Assembly: GCA_964408155.1 (NCBI GenBank) | Contig: CAYOYJ010000102.1 | Coordinates: 1 to 9,069, forward strand | DNA from: JAAYKM01 sp964408155 | GTDB taxonomy: Bacteria; Desulfobacterota; Syntrophia; Syntrophales; JAAYKM01 | Direction of reading: 5' to 3' | Length of the DNA: 9,069 nt | Shown: in pieces, positions 1-6,642 of the stretch | Layout: every line of letters starts with the position of its first letter | Position numbering within the stretch: position 1 is the first letter of the stretch | Translations under genes and position numbers: made by a program | Notes under the pieces: model-generated | The model's input: the letters and a program-made list of their open reading frames with translations, nothing else | What the model was told of the DNA's origin: nothing | Database searches by the model: none

Positions 1-179
1 GATGTGTCATAGTCGTCGCAGTAAACCAGGGCTCGTTTGTTCGGGTCCTCCCCGGCATAGATGTCGACAACATCGTAACCGAAGTTGAACCCGGCAGGGA
101 CATTGATCTTGTAGGTCGCCTTGAAGTCCTCGTATGAATCGAATTGCGTTTTATTCAAATATCGGTCAATCAGAGACAT
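1..179 (-). CDS. AMP-binding acyl-CoA synthetase, N-terminal part (runs off left edge)
   Basis: The minus strand reads ATG at 179-177 and stays open to the window edge, giving 59 residues that begin MSLIDRYLNKTQFDSYEDF and continue with INVPAGFNFGYDVVD and the start of a DPNKRALVY segment. This resembles the extreme N-terminus of AMP-dependent acyl-CoA/acetyl-CoA synthetases, where a 'FN.a.d..D' stretch precedes the ATP-binding region. Such enzymes activate a carboxylic acid to acyl-AMP and then acyl-CoA in the cytoplasm. No catalytic motif falls inside the window, so the substrate cannot be predicted. An AAGGAGG ribosome-binding site (complement of 186-192) lies 6 nt before the start, which fixes the start codon. 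The gene lies 18 bp downstream of the XRE-cupin gene in the same direction and probably shares its transcript. The family call rests on a short stretch. Confidence 0.7.
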   Translation of the reverse strand, partial: MSLIDRYLNKTQFDSYEDFKATYKINVPAGFNFGYDVVDIYAGEDPNKRALVYCDDYDT

Positions 180-197
180 GCTTCTCCTCCTTATGTA

Positions 198-752
198 TTA
201 AAAGATAACGGCGAGGAATTTCGCCGGCGTATTTTCCATGGCTTCCATGGCGTGGGGGCATCCCGAATCGAAATAAATCGAGTCCCCTTCCCGGAGAATC
301 AGTTCATTGCCGTGGATGAACACTTTCAGGACGCCCTGAATGACGTAGTCGAATTCCTGTCCCGGATGAGTGTTCATCTCCATGGTTTTTCCGGGGGACT
401 TCGGCTCCACCGTGACCAGGAAGGGTTCCGCTTTCTTGTGGATAAAGTTGGCCGCCAGACTCTGGTATCTATACTGGGTCCGGCGCTCGACGGCGACGCC
501 CTTCTCCTTGCGGGTGACGGTGAAATACTTCATGTGGGGCTCTTCACCGGTCAGAAGCACTGCCATGTCGACATTGAGCCGATGGGCGATCCCGAACAGA
601 ATGCTGGCCGGGATATCCGTTTTGCCTTTTTCATATTCCGTGTACGTCTCTGTTGAAACTTTCAGATGGTCAGCCATATCCTCTCCGGACACGCCGAGAT
701 TTTCCCTTAGTTCCCTGATACGAGCCGCCACTTCCCTGATTTTTTCCTGCAT
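198..752 (-). CDS. XRE-family transcriptional regulator with C-terminal cupin domain
   Basis: This 184-residue protein has an N-terminal helix-turn-helix of the XRE/Cro type at about residues 8-65 (RIRELRENLGVSGEDMADHL, then TETYTEYEKGKTDIP). A C-terminal small cupin barrel covers about residues 108-184. The cupin motifs are degenerate: motif 1 is G121...N127-T-H129...E133...G140 and motif 2 is G156...G164-C-P-H167. Some metal ligands (H129, E133, H167) are kept, but the usual first His of HxH is Asn. Regulators of this design bind DNA and use the cupin to sense a small ligand. The start is supported by AGGAGG (complement of 760-765) 7 nt upstream. The gene sits directly before an acyl-CoA synthetase gene, so it probably controls that gene and itself in response to a carboxylate or acyl-CoA; that role is inferred from position only. 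Confidence 0.88.
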   Translation of the reverse strand: MQEKIREVAARIRELRENLGVSGEDMADHLKVSTETYTEYEKGKTDIPASILFGIAHRLNVDMAVLLTGEEPHMKYFTVTRKEKGVAVERRTQYRYQSLAANFIHKKAEPFLVTVEPKSPGKTMEMNTHPGQEFDYVIQGVLKVFIHGNELILREGDSIYFDSGCPHAMEAMENTPAKFLAVIF

Positions 753-887
753 AAAGCCCCCTCCTCTTTCTGCTGTTGTGTAAACTATCCGGAATGTGAA
801 ATGTAGAAATCGCTTTAACGCAATACAAACTTGATGATGCCCCCGGCGAGGATAGCGCTTGGAATTTGCTCCTCCAACTTGCCGTTT

Positions 888-916
888 TCCCTATCTTAAC
901 GGAGCGAAGGTGTCAA
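888..916 (-). promoter_or_regulatory. possible sigma70-type promoter for the XRE-cupin operon
   Basis: On the minus strand a perfect -35 hexamer TTGACA (complement of 911-916) is followed 17 nt later by TAGGGA (complement of 888-893), a poor -10 match. It lies about 140 bp upstream of the regulator start. Only the -35 box is convincing. Confidence 0.25.
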
Positions 917-994
917 CGGGAAATATGATTTTTGATCTTACCCCGATTTAGTGGATCCCCTTTTACCGGCAGGGTTTTTCTCAAGGCAAAGCTG

Positions 995-1023
995 TTGACA
1001 AGAGTCGGCATTTAAGATAACTT
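995..1023 (+). promoter_or_regulatory. possible sigma70-type promoter before the moeA remnant
   Basis: TTGACA at 995-1000 is followed by a 17-nt spacer and TAACTT at 1018-1023 (3 of 6 matches to the -10 consensus). It lies about 80-100 bp before the first recognisable MoeA residues. It may be the old moeA promoter, and it could now drive read-through into the tRNA-Sec gene. Confidence 0.3.
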
Positions 1024-1062
1024 TCGTTTGAAAAATGTATATATTTAAAAACACATGTAATA

Positions 1063-1556
1063 ACGGGCATCTGTGATTTGTGTGGCGGAAACGTTAACCC
1101 TATTCTGGATGACATTCAACCCTTGGGATTGGAAAAAGTTCATATCATGAACGCCTTCGGCCGGGTCATCTGTGAAGACGTCACGGTATCGCTTTCGGCT
1201 TGCGAGGAAATCCCGGCTCGTCTGTGGTGTCTGAACAATTTGTGAGTCCGTCCCTGTTAAAAATGATGGGCCATCGAAGTCTGCACCGTCGGATTATCCA
1301 AGTGCCTCTGGAAGAAGACACCAGTAAAGTCGAAGCCTTGACATTCTTCCTTCGGGTGCGCATTGAACGGCATGAAGGCCGCTATCGGATCATGGTGGCC
1401 GGTGATCAGCGTTCAGGTATTTTGAAATCGATGGCCAAGGCGAATGGGCTGGTCGTGTTGCCCGTGGATATAACGGAGGTGAAAACAGGCGATGAGGTCG
1501 CAGTTCAGCTCGTTGATCACGGCTTTTGCACGATCCCTGAACCGCGGTATTCATAA
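1063..1556 (+). pseudogene. moeA: moeA remnant: molybdopterin molybdenumtransferase with internal deletion and frame change
   Basis: Two pieces of a MoeA-type protein are read in different frames. The first, clearest from about 1102 to 1195, encodes ILDDIQPLGLEKVHIMNAFGRV followed by ICEDVTVSLS. This matches the MoeA N-terminus, where an 'AxGRVxAEDV' signature is typical. The second piece, from about 1197 to the TAA at 1554-1556, encodes GLRGNPGSSVV, then EQFVSPSLLKMMGH, and ends with GDQRSGILKSMAKANGL and a short tail. This matches the MoeA C-terminal part, including a corrupted GLPGNPxSS motif (Arg and Gly substitutions). MoeA is normally about 400 residues; only about 35 N-terminal and 115 C-terminal residues remain, so roughly 250 residues, including the catalytic middle, are missing at the junction near 1195-1200. 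No convincing start codon or RBS is present. MoeA inserts molybdenum into molybdopterin; this copy cannot do so. The start coordinate is approximate. Confidence 0.8.
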
Positions 1557-1584
1557 TTTTCCGCATCCTTCCGTTCAATCGCGC

Positions 1585-1682
1585 GGAAGTACACAGGTCA
1601 CTGGTGGGCCTCCCGGACTTCAAATCCGGTGTGGGGCGTGAAGAGCGTCCCGGGTGGGTTCGATTCCCATGTACTTCCGCCA
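1585..1682 (+). tRNA. selC: tRNA-Sec (anticodon TCA), selC
   Basis: The sequence folds as a bacterial selenocysteine tRNA. The 8-bp acceptor stem GGAAGTAC (1585-1592) pairs with GTACTTCC (1671-1678), followed by G and an encoded CCA (1680-1682). The anticodon stem CCGGA/TCCGG (1613-1617/1625-1629) closes the loop CTTCAAA with anticodon TCA at 1620-1622, which reads UGA. The long variable arm has a 6-bp stem GGGGCG/CGTCCC, and the T arm carries TTCGATT. The long acceptor and variable arms are diagnostic. This tRNA is charged with serine, converted by SelA and delivered by SelB at SECIS-directed UGA codons. It implies that the organism makes selenoproteins. No selA or selB is in the window. Confidence 0.97.
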
Positions 1683-1857
1683 ATTTATATAGAAATATTA
1701 TAGAGATGAGCAGAATACGGGAAGTCCCTACAATTCCCGGCGCAGGCTGAAATATATGGTTTTGTTTTGCCGCAATTCCTTCAAGTGACAAATGATTTCC
1801 AATCACACAAATGAAACTCACATCCGTTGATCATCAAATATAATCAAATAGATAAGC

Positions 1858-1877
1858 AATGTCGGGAAGCCGACATT
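1858..1877. repeat. perfect 8-bp-stem hairpin
   Basis: AATGTCGG (1858-1865) and CCGACATT (1870-1877) are perfect reverse complements around the loop GAAG. No T-run follows on either strand, so it is not a standard intrinsic terminator. Its role is unknown. Confidence 0.6.
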
Positions 1878-2078
1878 CGATTTCCAGAAGGCAGGGGAAA
1901 ATAGTCATTCGTCATTACGGCGTAGTTACTATGCAGAAAGTCATTTTGAGCCTTAAGGCGAAGAAGCTATTCTTTTTTTCCGTGCCCCACTTCTTCAAGG
2001 GAAGTGTCGGGTGAGTCAATGATGGCGAATTCACCACTATTAAAAAGTCATGGTGACGAATTCAGCCCCTGAAAACCG

Positions 2079-2107
2079 TTGACATACACTGCCGTAAGTT
2101 TTACTCT
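2079..2107 (+). promoter_or_regulatory. candidate promoter of the hsd operon
   Basis: A perfect -35 hexamer TTGACA at 2079-2084, a 17-nt spacer, and TACTCT at 2102-2107 as a weak -10 (3 of 6). It is about 230 bp upstream of hsdM, and a palindrome at 2157-2180 would lie in the leader. It is the best-placed candidate I see before hsdM. Confidence 0.35.
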
Positions 2108-2156
2108 TTCTCCGCTTTCACGGGGGCCATTCCCAACAAGATGAAAACTAAATTTC

Positions 2157-2180
2157 AAACCCCTCGAATTCGAGAGGTTT
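2157..2180. repeat. 24-bp near-perfect palindrome upstream of hsdM
   Basis: The core CTCGAATTCGAG (2163-2174) is perfectly self-complementary. It is extended by AAACC (2157-2161) and GGTTT (2176-2180) around one mismatched pair (2162/2175). Placed between the promoter candidate and hsdM, it could be a protein-binding operator or a leader hairpin. A few T residues follow (2178-2181), too few for a confident terminator. Confidence 0.6.
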
Positions 2181-2336
2181 TGAGCTCAATAGTTTTAAGG
2201 CTTGGAATGCAAGTGTCATCACGGCAATGAATAGCCATAAAAAATCGATCGGCTAATAACCAAGCCCAATACTTGTAATCCCGAACTTTAATTTGTTTTA
2301 TAAACCCGAATAAACTTCACTTTGGAGCATTAAAAT

Positions 2337-4451
2337 TTGCCACAACTGGAACATATTGAAGCGATAGAAAAACGTCTTTGGACTGCGGCGGATACGCTGC
2401 GGGGAAATTCCAACTATGCCAGCAACGAGTACTTCCTGCCGGTGATGGGGCTGATTTTCCTGCGCCATGCCTACAGCCGCTATCTGATGGTGAAAAGCGC
2501 CATCGAGGCCAATCTGCCCAGGCGGGACGGCAAGACCCGCGCCTTGACCAAGGAAGATTTCTCCCAGAAAAGCGCGATTTTTCTCCAGCCGAAGGCGCAG
2601 TTCGACACGCTGGTTGCATTGACCGACAGCGACGACCGGGCCAAGGCCGTCATCGAGGCGATGGAATCCATTGAAAACGACTACGAGAACCTGCGCGGCG
2701 TCCTGCCCAAAAGTGAATATCAGGAACTGGACAACGCGGTTCTTGGCCAGCTTCTGCGCACGTTGAATCCCGACGAACTCAAGCGCGTTTCCGGCGATGT
2801 GTTCGGCCGCATCTACGAATACTTTCTGACCCAGTTCGCGGACCAGAAGGCCCACGACGACGGCGAATTCTTCACGCCCGTATCCCTCGTGTCGCTGATT
2901 GCCAATGGCCTGGAGCCCGAAAAGGGGACCGTTTTGGACCCGGCCTGCGGCTCCGGCGGCATGTTCGTTCAGAGTGCCCGTTTTGTGGAAAGGCATCATG
3001 AAAATCCCACGGAAAAACTCACCTTCCGCGGTTTGGAGAAAAACGCCACGACCATCCGCCTGGCGAAAATGAACCTGGCGGTCCACGGCCTGGAGGGCGA
3101 TATTCAGAAAGCGATCACCTACTACGAAGATCCCCACGAGCTAAACGGCAAGGCCGACTACGTGGTGGCCAATCCGCCGTTCAACGTCGATGAGATCGAC
3201 GCCGGAAAGATCAAGAACGATCCGCGCCTGCCGTTCGGCCTGCCCGGCGTGAACAAGGAAGGAAAGGTCAGTAACGGCAACTACATCTGGATCAGCTATT
3301 TTTACAGCTATCTCAGCGAAACCGGACGGGCGGGTTTTGTCATGTCTTCCCTGGCGTCCAGCGCCGGGCGGGATGAGGCCAAGGTCCGCCGGAAGCTGGT
3401 GGAAAGCGGCGACGTGGAAGCGATGATCGCCATCCGGTCGAACTTCTTCTACACCCGCACCGTACCCTGTGAACTGTGGTTTTTCAACCGCGCCAAGCCG
3501 GAAGCGCACCGTGACAGCGTGCTGATGATCGACGCGCGGAACATCTTCCGCAAGGTTACCCGGAAAATCAACGATTTCAGCCCGGAGCAGGAACAGAATA
3601 TCCTGGCCATCATCTGGCTTTACCGAGGGGAAACGCAGAAATACCTCGATCTAGTGGCCGGATATTGCCGCCGGATGCTTCAGGAAGGTGCCGGTTGTTA
3701 CAAAACATTAGATGAGGATGGCCATCCGGTGGAACCGCTGCCGGGTTTCGTTTCGTCTCTCGATAATTTGTGCGTCGCGATCCAACCGTTTCTGGATACG
3801 CTGCCCGCCGCTGCCGCTCACACCGAAACCTTAAAGGAACTCAACAGCGAACGGACTGCTTTCAAGTCGGATGCGGAAGCATTCAAAGCGGCCATTTGTG
3901 AGCAGGAAGCAATATGGAAAACGCAGAACACAACGAACGGTGCGCTGAAAAAAGCCGTCGAACGCCTGGCGCCGATTGCCGAGAACAGCCGCGACCTGGT
4001 CAAGCAGGCGGATTTACTCTACAAGCTCGCCTGCCGGTTGATCGAAATCTGTGAAAGCGAATGCGACGCCCGGAGCAGCGATGCCTGGTCCACCCGGGGC
4101 ATCACCCGCGCCCGGAAGGCCGCCGACGAAGCGCGCCAGACAGCGGTAGAACAATTAAAACAGGTGCGCTACTTCCACCGCCAGGCCCACTGGCTCACGG
4201 AGCGTTTTCCGGAGGCCCGGCTGCAAGATGTGGAGGGCCTGGTGAAACTGGCGGACCGCGCCCTGATCGCCGCCAACGACTGGAGCCTGACGCCCGGCCG
4301 CTATGTGGGCGTCGCCCCGGAAGAGGAGGATGAGGATTTCGACTTTGAGGAGGAACTGCGGAATATCCACATCGAACTCGAAGACCTCAACGCCGAGGCG
4401 GTGCAACTGGCGTCGACGATCAAGAAGAATTTCGAAGAACTGGGGATATGA
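2337..4451 (+). CDS. hsdM: type I restriction-modification system DNA methyltransferase subunit HsdM
   Basis: This 704-residue N6-adenine DNA methyltransferase subunit modifies the sequence recognised by HsdS and would protect host DNA. Residues 1 to about 130 form the HsdM N-terminal helical domain. The SAM-binding motif I is VLDPACGSGGMF (199-210), and the catalytic motif IV is NPPF (279-282). From about residue 425 to 645 there is a long, charged, helix-rich insertion that makes it larger than the roughly 500-residue E. coli type proteins. The conserved SLTPGRYVG segment follows at 650-658, and the C-terminus is an acidic, coiled-coil-like tail ending TIKKNFEELGI. The start is TTG at 2337, supported by GGAG (2324-2327) 9 nt upstream; I see no better in-frame ATG. 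The stop overlaps the next gene by ATGA. All key motifs are present, so it is probably active. Confidence 0.96.
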   Translation: MPQLEHIEAIEKRLWTAADTLRGNSNYASNEYFLPVMGLIFLRHAYSRYLMVKSAIEANLPRRDGKTRALTKEDFSQKSAIFLQPKAQFDTLVALTDSDDRAKAVIEAMESIENDYENLRGVLPKSEYQELDNAVLGQLLRTLNPDELKRVSGDVFGRIYEYFLTQFADQKAHDDGEFFTPVSLVSLIANGLEPEKGTVLDPACGSGGMFVQSARFVERHHENPTEKLTFRGLEKNATTIRLAKMNLAVHGLEGDIQKAITYYEDPHELNGKADYVVANPPFNVDEIDAGKIKNDPRLPFGLPGVNKEGKVSNGNYIWISYFYSYLSETGRAGFVMSSLASSAGRDEAKVRRKLVESGDVEAMIAIRSNFFYTRTVPCELWFFNRAKPEAHRDSVLMIDARNIFRKVTRKINDFSPEQEQNILAIIWLYRGETQKYLDLVAGYCRRMLQEGAGCYKTLDEDGHPVEPLPGFVSSLDNLCVAIQPFLDTLPAAAAHTETLKELNSERTAFKSDAEAFKAAICEQEAIWKTQNTTNGALKKAVERLAPIAENSRDLVKQADLLYKLACRLIEICESECDARSSDAWSTRGITRARKAADEARQTAVEQLKQVRYFHRQAHWLTERFPEARLQDVEGLVKLADRALIAANDWSLTPGRYVGVAPEEEDEDFDFEEELRNIHIELEDLNAEAVQLASTIKKNFEELGI

Positions 4452-5056
4452 GCGAAAACTTTGAAAAAAACAACCGCCGTTCCCTTCGTCTGTCCGGCTA
4501 TGACTATTCACAGAACGGAGCCTATTTCGTCACCGTCTGCACACGGAATCGGGAAAGTTTGTTTGGTGAAATCGAAGATGGAAACATGTTTTTAAATTCG
4601 TACGGACAAATCGTGTCGGACGTCTGGAGCCATTTGCCGGATCATTATTTTCACGTGCAATCAGATCAATTCGTGGTGATGCCGAATCATATTCATGGAA
4701 TCATTGTATCGAATCGCGACGTTGTAGGGGCGGGTTTGAAACCCGCCCGTACGAAACCCGCCCCTACGGATGGATCGATAAAAATTCATGCCTTGCCGGA
4801 AATCATTCGCGGATTTAAAACATTCTCATCTCGTCGAATTAACGAAATGCGCGGCACGCCGGCCACACAATTCTGGCAGCGCAATTATTACGAACATGTC
4901 ATTCGTAATGGCGCTGATTTAAACAGCATACGGCAATACATCATCGATAACCCGGCACGCTGGGAGACAGATCGGGAAAATCCAAGTGCGGGACATGCGG
5001 CGGTGGGTCAAAGAAACAATGATGTGGTGACGGATTGGTACGGGCTGAGGATATGA
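4448..5056 (+). CDS. REP-associated tyrosine transposase (RAYT), copy 1
   Basis: A 202-residue protein of the IS200-like Y1 transposase superfamily, RAYT branch. The N-terminus has NRRSLRLSGYDYSQNGAYFV. The HUH metal-binding motif is HIH at residues 81-83, in VMPNHIHGII. The candidate nucleophile Tyr is at 147 or 148, in WQRNYYEHVIRN. These enzymes nick single-stranded DNA at REP palindromes. The gene starts inside the hsdM stop (ATGA overlap at 4448-4451) with only a weak upstream GGGG, so translation is probably coupled to hsdM. The segment DVVGAGLKPARTKPAPTDG (about residues 91-109) is encoded by a REP-like inverted repeat (4724-4767) read in frame. It looks intact. A near-identical but broken second copy lies at 6117-6643. 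Confidence 0.92.
   Translation: MSENFEKNNRRSLRLSGYDYSQNGAYFVTVCTRNRESLFGEIEDGNMFLNSYGQIVSDVWSHLPDHYFHVQSDQFVVMPNHIHGIIVSNRDVVGAGLKPARTKPAPTDGSIKIHALPEIIRGFKTFSSRRINEMRGTPATQFWQRNYYEHVIRNGADLNSIRQYIIDNPARWETDRENPSAGHAAVGQRNNDVVTDWYGLRI
4474..5040 (+). repeat. long direct repeat, copy 1 (RAYT body)
   Basis: This 567-bp stretch pairs with 6143-6642 (500 bp) in direct orientation. By hand alignment the two are collinear except for 67 bp (4759-4825) present only here. I counted about 9 differences in the first 285 bp and about 23 in the last 215 bp. Confidence 0.9.
4724..4767. repeat. REP-like inverted repeat inside RAYT copy 1
   Basis: The left arm GTAGGGGCGGGTTT (4724-4737) is perfectly complementary to the right arm AAACCCGCCCCTAC (4754-4767). 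Between them lies a second, one-mismatch right arm (4739-4752), so GAAACCCGCCC(G/C)TAC is tandemly repeated at 4738-4752 and 4753-4767. The inner pair 4728-4737/4739-4748 also forms a 10-bp stem. It is translated in frame, giving the GAGLKPARTKPAPT-type peptide. Confidence 0.85.
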
Positions 5057-5094
5057 ATAACTCGTACCGGTGGTAGGAGAAAGACCGGGAGGGG

Positions 5095-6120
5095 ATGATG
5101 AGCAAAATGGCGTTACATGGTGATTACGAGTCATTACTTTCCGAAGTAAAGGAACGGGTGCGCACGGCCCAGTATGCGGCTCTGAAGTCGGTCAACAAGC
5201 AACTGGTTGGCCTGTACTGGGATATCGGGCGGATCATCGTCGAACGCCAGGCGGGCGAAACATGGGGTCAGGCAATTGTCCAACAACTGGCTGGAGATTT
5301 GCGAAACGAGTTCCCCGGCGTGGGCGGTTTTTCCGCCTCCAACCTCTGGCGAATGAAAGGTTTTTTCGAAACCTACCGGGACGCTGAAAAACTCGCACCG
5401 CTGGTGCGAGAAATCGCCTGGAGCCACAACATCGTTATCATGGAGCGCTGCGCCGATCCCCTTGAACGGGAATTCTACCTGCGCATGGCCCGCAAGTTCG
5501 GCTGGTCCAAGAACGTGCTTGCCCATCAGATTAACAACCAGAGTTACGAGAAAAGCCTGTCGGGCCAGACCAATTTCGACAAAATCCTGACCCCGGAATT
5601 ACGCGCCCAGGCCAAGCTCGCTGTTCGGGACGAATACACCTTCGATTTTCTGGAGTTGGGTGAAAAGCACTCGGAACGTGAGTTGGAGCGGGCCTTGATC
5701 GGCCGCATCGAGGAGTTTCTCCGCGCCATGGGCGGCATGTTCGCCTTTGTGGGCAGCCAGTTCCGGCTGGAGGTCGAGGGCCGGGAGTATTTCATTGACC
5801 TGCTGCTCTTCCATCGCCGACTCAAGTGCCTGGTCGCCATTGAACTCAAGATCGGCGAGTTCGCGCCCGAGTTCGTCGGCAAGATGCAGTTCTATCTCAC
5901 CGCTCTGGACCGGCAGGTGCGCGAGGAGGGTGAAAATCCGGCCATCGGCATCATCCTCTGCAAGGAAAAGAAACGCACCATCGTCGAATACGCCCTTCTG
6001 TCCGCCGGCAAGCCCATCGGCGTGGCCACCTACGAGATTGTCAAGCGCCTGCCCAAGGCGCTCCAAGGCCAGCTCCCCAGCCCCGAGCAAATCGCTAGGA
6101 TACTGGAGGACGGGGTATGA
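5095..6120 (+). CDS. DUF1016 / YhcG-family PD-(D/E)XK nuclease
   Basis: A 341-residue protein with the two-part DUF1016 layout. An N-terminal helical domain spans about 12-160 (QYAALKSVNKQLVGLYWDIG, then GFSASNLWRMKGFF). A C-terminal PD-(D/E)XK nuclease-like domain spans about 170-330. The putative catalytic set is D235 in FIDLLLFH, with E250 and K252 in VAIELKIG, followed by the expected QFYL. YhcG-type proteins are often found beside type I restriction genes, and nuclease activity is predicted from the fold. The start is ambiguous: ATG codons occur at 5095, 5098 and 5107. AGGAGA at 5075-5080 suits 5095, while GGAGG at 5088-5092 suits 5098. The 38-bp gap from RAYT copy 1 and the ATGA overlap with RAYT copy 2 keep it in the operon. 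The motifs look intact. Its exact job in the restriction system is not established here. Confidence 0.92.
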   Translation: MMSKMALHGDYESLLSEVKERVRTAQYAALKSVNKQLVGLYWDIGRIIVERQAGETWGQAIVQQLAGDLRNEFPGVGGFSASNLWRMKGFFETYRDAEKLAPLVREIAWSHNIVIMERCADPLEREFYLRMARKFGWSKNVLAHQINNQSYEKSLSGQTNFDKILTPELRAQAKLAVRDEYTFDFLELGEKHSERELERALIGRIEEFLRAMGGMFAFVGSQFRLEVEGREYFIDLLLFHRRLKCLVAIELKIGEFAPEFVGKMQFYLTALDRQVREEGENPAIGIILCKEKKRTIVEYALLSAGKPIGVATYEIVKRLPKALQGQLPSPEQIARILEDGV

Positions 6121-6142
6121 CTGATCACCCGGACAAGCATTG

Positions 6143-6642
6143 CCGCCGTTCCCTTCGTCTGTCCGGCTATGACTATGCGCAGAACGGGGCCTATTTCGTC
6201 ACCGTCTGCACACGGAATCGGGAAAGTTTGTTTGGTGAAATTGAAGATGGAAACATGTTTATAAATTCGTATGGACAAATCGTGTCGGACGTCTGGAGCC
6301 ATTTGCCGGATCATTATTTTCACGTGCAATCAGATCAATTCGTGGTGATGCCGAATCATATTCACGGGATCATTGTATTGAATCGCGACGTTGTAGGGGC
6401 GGGTTTGAAACCCGCCCGTACGAAACCTCATCCCGTCGCATTAACGAAATGCGCGGTACGCCGGGGGCACAATTATGGCAGCGCAATTATTACGAACATA
6501 TCATCCGTAATGACGATGATTCAAACCGCATACGGCAATACATCATCGATAACCCGGCGCGATGGGAGACGGATCGGGAAAATCCGCATGCGGGACATGC
6601 GGCGGCGGGTCAAAGAAACGATGAGGCGGTGACGGATTGGTA
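6143..6642 (+). repeat. long direct repeat, copy 2 (RAYT body with 67-bp deletion)
   Basis: Partner of 4474-5040, in the same orientation. The offset is 1669 bp up to 6427 and 1602 bp after it. Recombination between the two copies would remove the DUF1016 gene. Confidence 0.9.
6393..6427. repeat. truncated REP-like repeat inside RAYT copy 2
   Basis: The left arm (6393-6406) and the first, imperfect right arm (6408-6421) match those in copy 1. The second right arm is cut after GAAACC (6422-6427), exactly where the 67-bp deletion begins. Confidence 0.85.

Larger units (their letters stand above)
753..1062. other. intergenic region with outward promoter candidates
   Basis: About 310 bp with no coding region I can support. 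It separates the minus-strand regulator operon from the plus-strand moeA remnant. It contains a TTGACA hexamer on each strand (minus at 911-916, plus at 995-1000) and an A+T-rich stretch around 1030-1060. I see no clear terminator hairpin with a T-run. Confidence 0.5.
1683..2336. other. 654-bp non-coding spacer between selC and hsdM
   Basis: I find no open frame with an RBS or recognisable protein here. It holds small inverted repeats (CGGGAA/TTCCCG at 1718-1723/1734-1739, a hairpin at 1858-1877 and a palindrome at 2157-2180) and a promoter candidate at 2079-2107. It is more A+T-rich than the flanking genes. There is no integrase gene and no second copy of the tRNA 3' end. Confidence 0.6.

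Noticed and set aside
1718..1739. Hairpin CGGGAA/TTCCCG after selC as a terminator
   Set aside because: The stem is only 6 bp with a 10-nt loop and no following T-run.
1390..1821. Open frame on the minus strand containing the tRNA-Sec gene in translation
   Set aside because: The GNRTHPGRSSRPTPDLKSG-type peptide is the familiar spurious translation of a tRNA complement. The frame has no family match and overlaps selC.
2023..2072. Paired GAATTCACCA and TGGTGACGAATTC as an insertion-sequence end or operator
   Set aside because: The two arms need a 3-nt gap to pair, and no transposase or second boundary is linked to them.
2427..2445. Possible copy of the tRNA-Sec 3' end (TACTTCC followed by TGCC) inside hsdM
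   Set aside because: The match is about 7 bases within conserved coding sequence and lacks the T-arm part, so it is not an attachment-site repeat.
2298..3137. Long open frame of 279 codons antisense to hsdM
   Set aside because: It lies opposite a clear methyltransferase gene with motifs I and IV and shows no recognisable domain. It is a shadow of the G+C-rich third codon positions.
5599..6090. Antisense open frame of 163 codons within the DUF1016 gene
   Set aside because: It is a shadow of the real gene with a low-complexity Leu/Ala/Gly/Asp composition and no supporting RBS.
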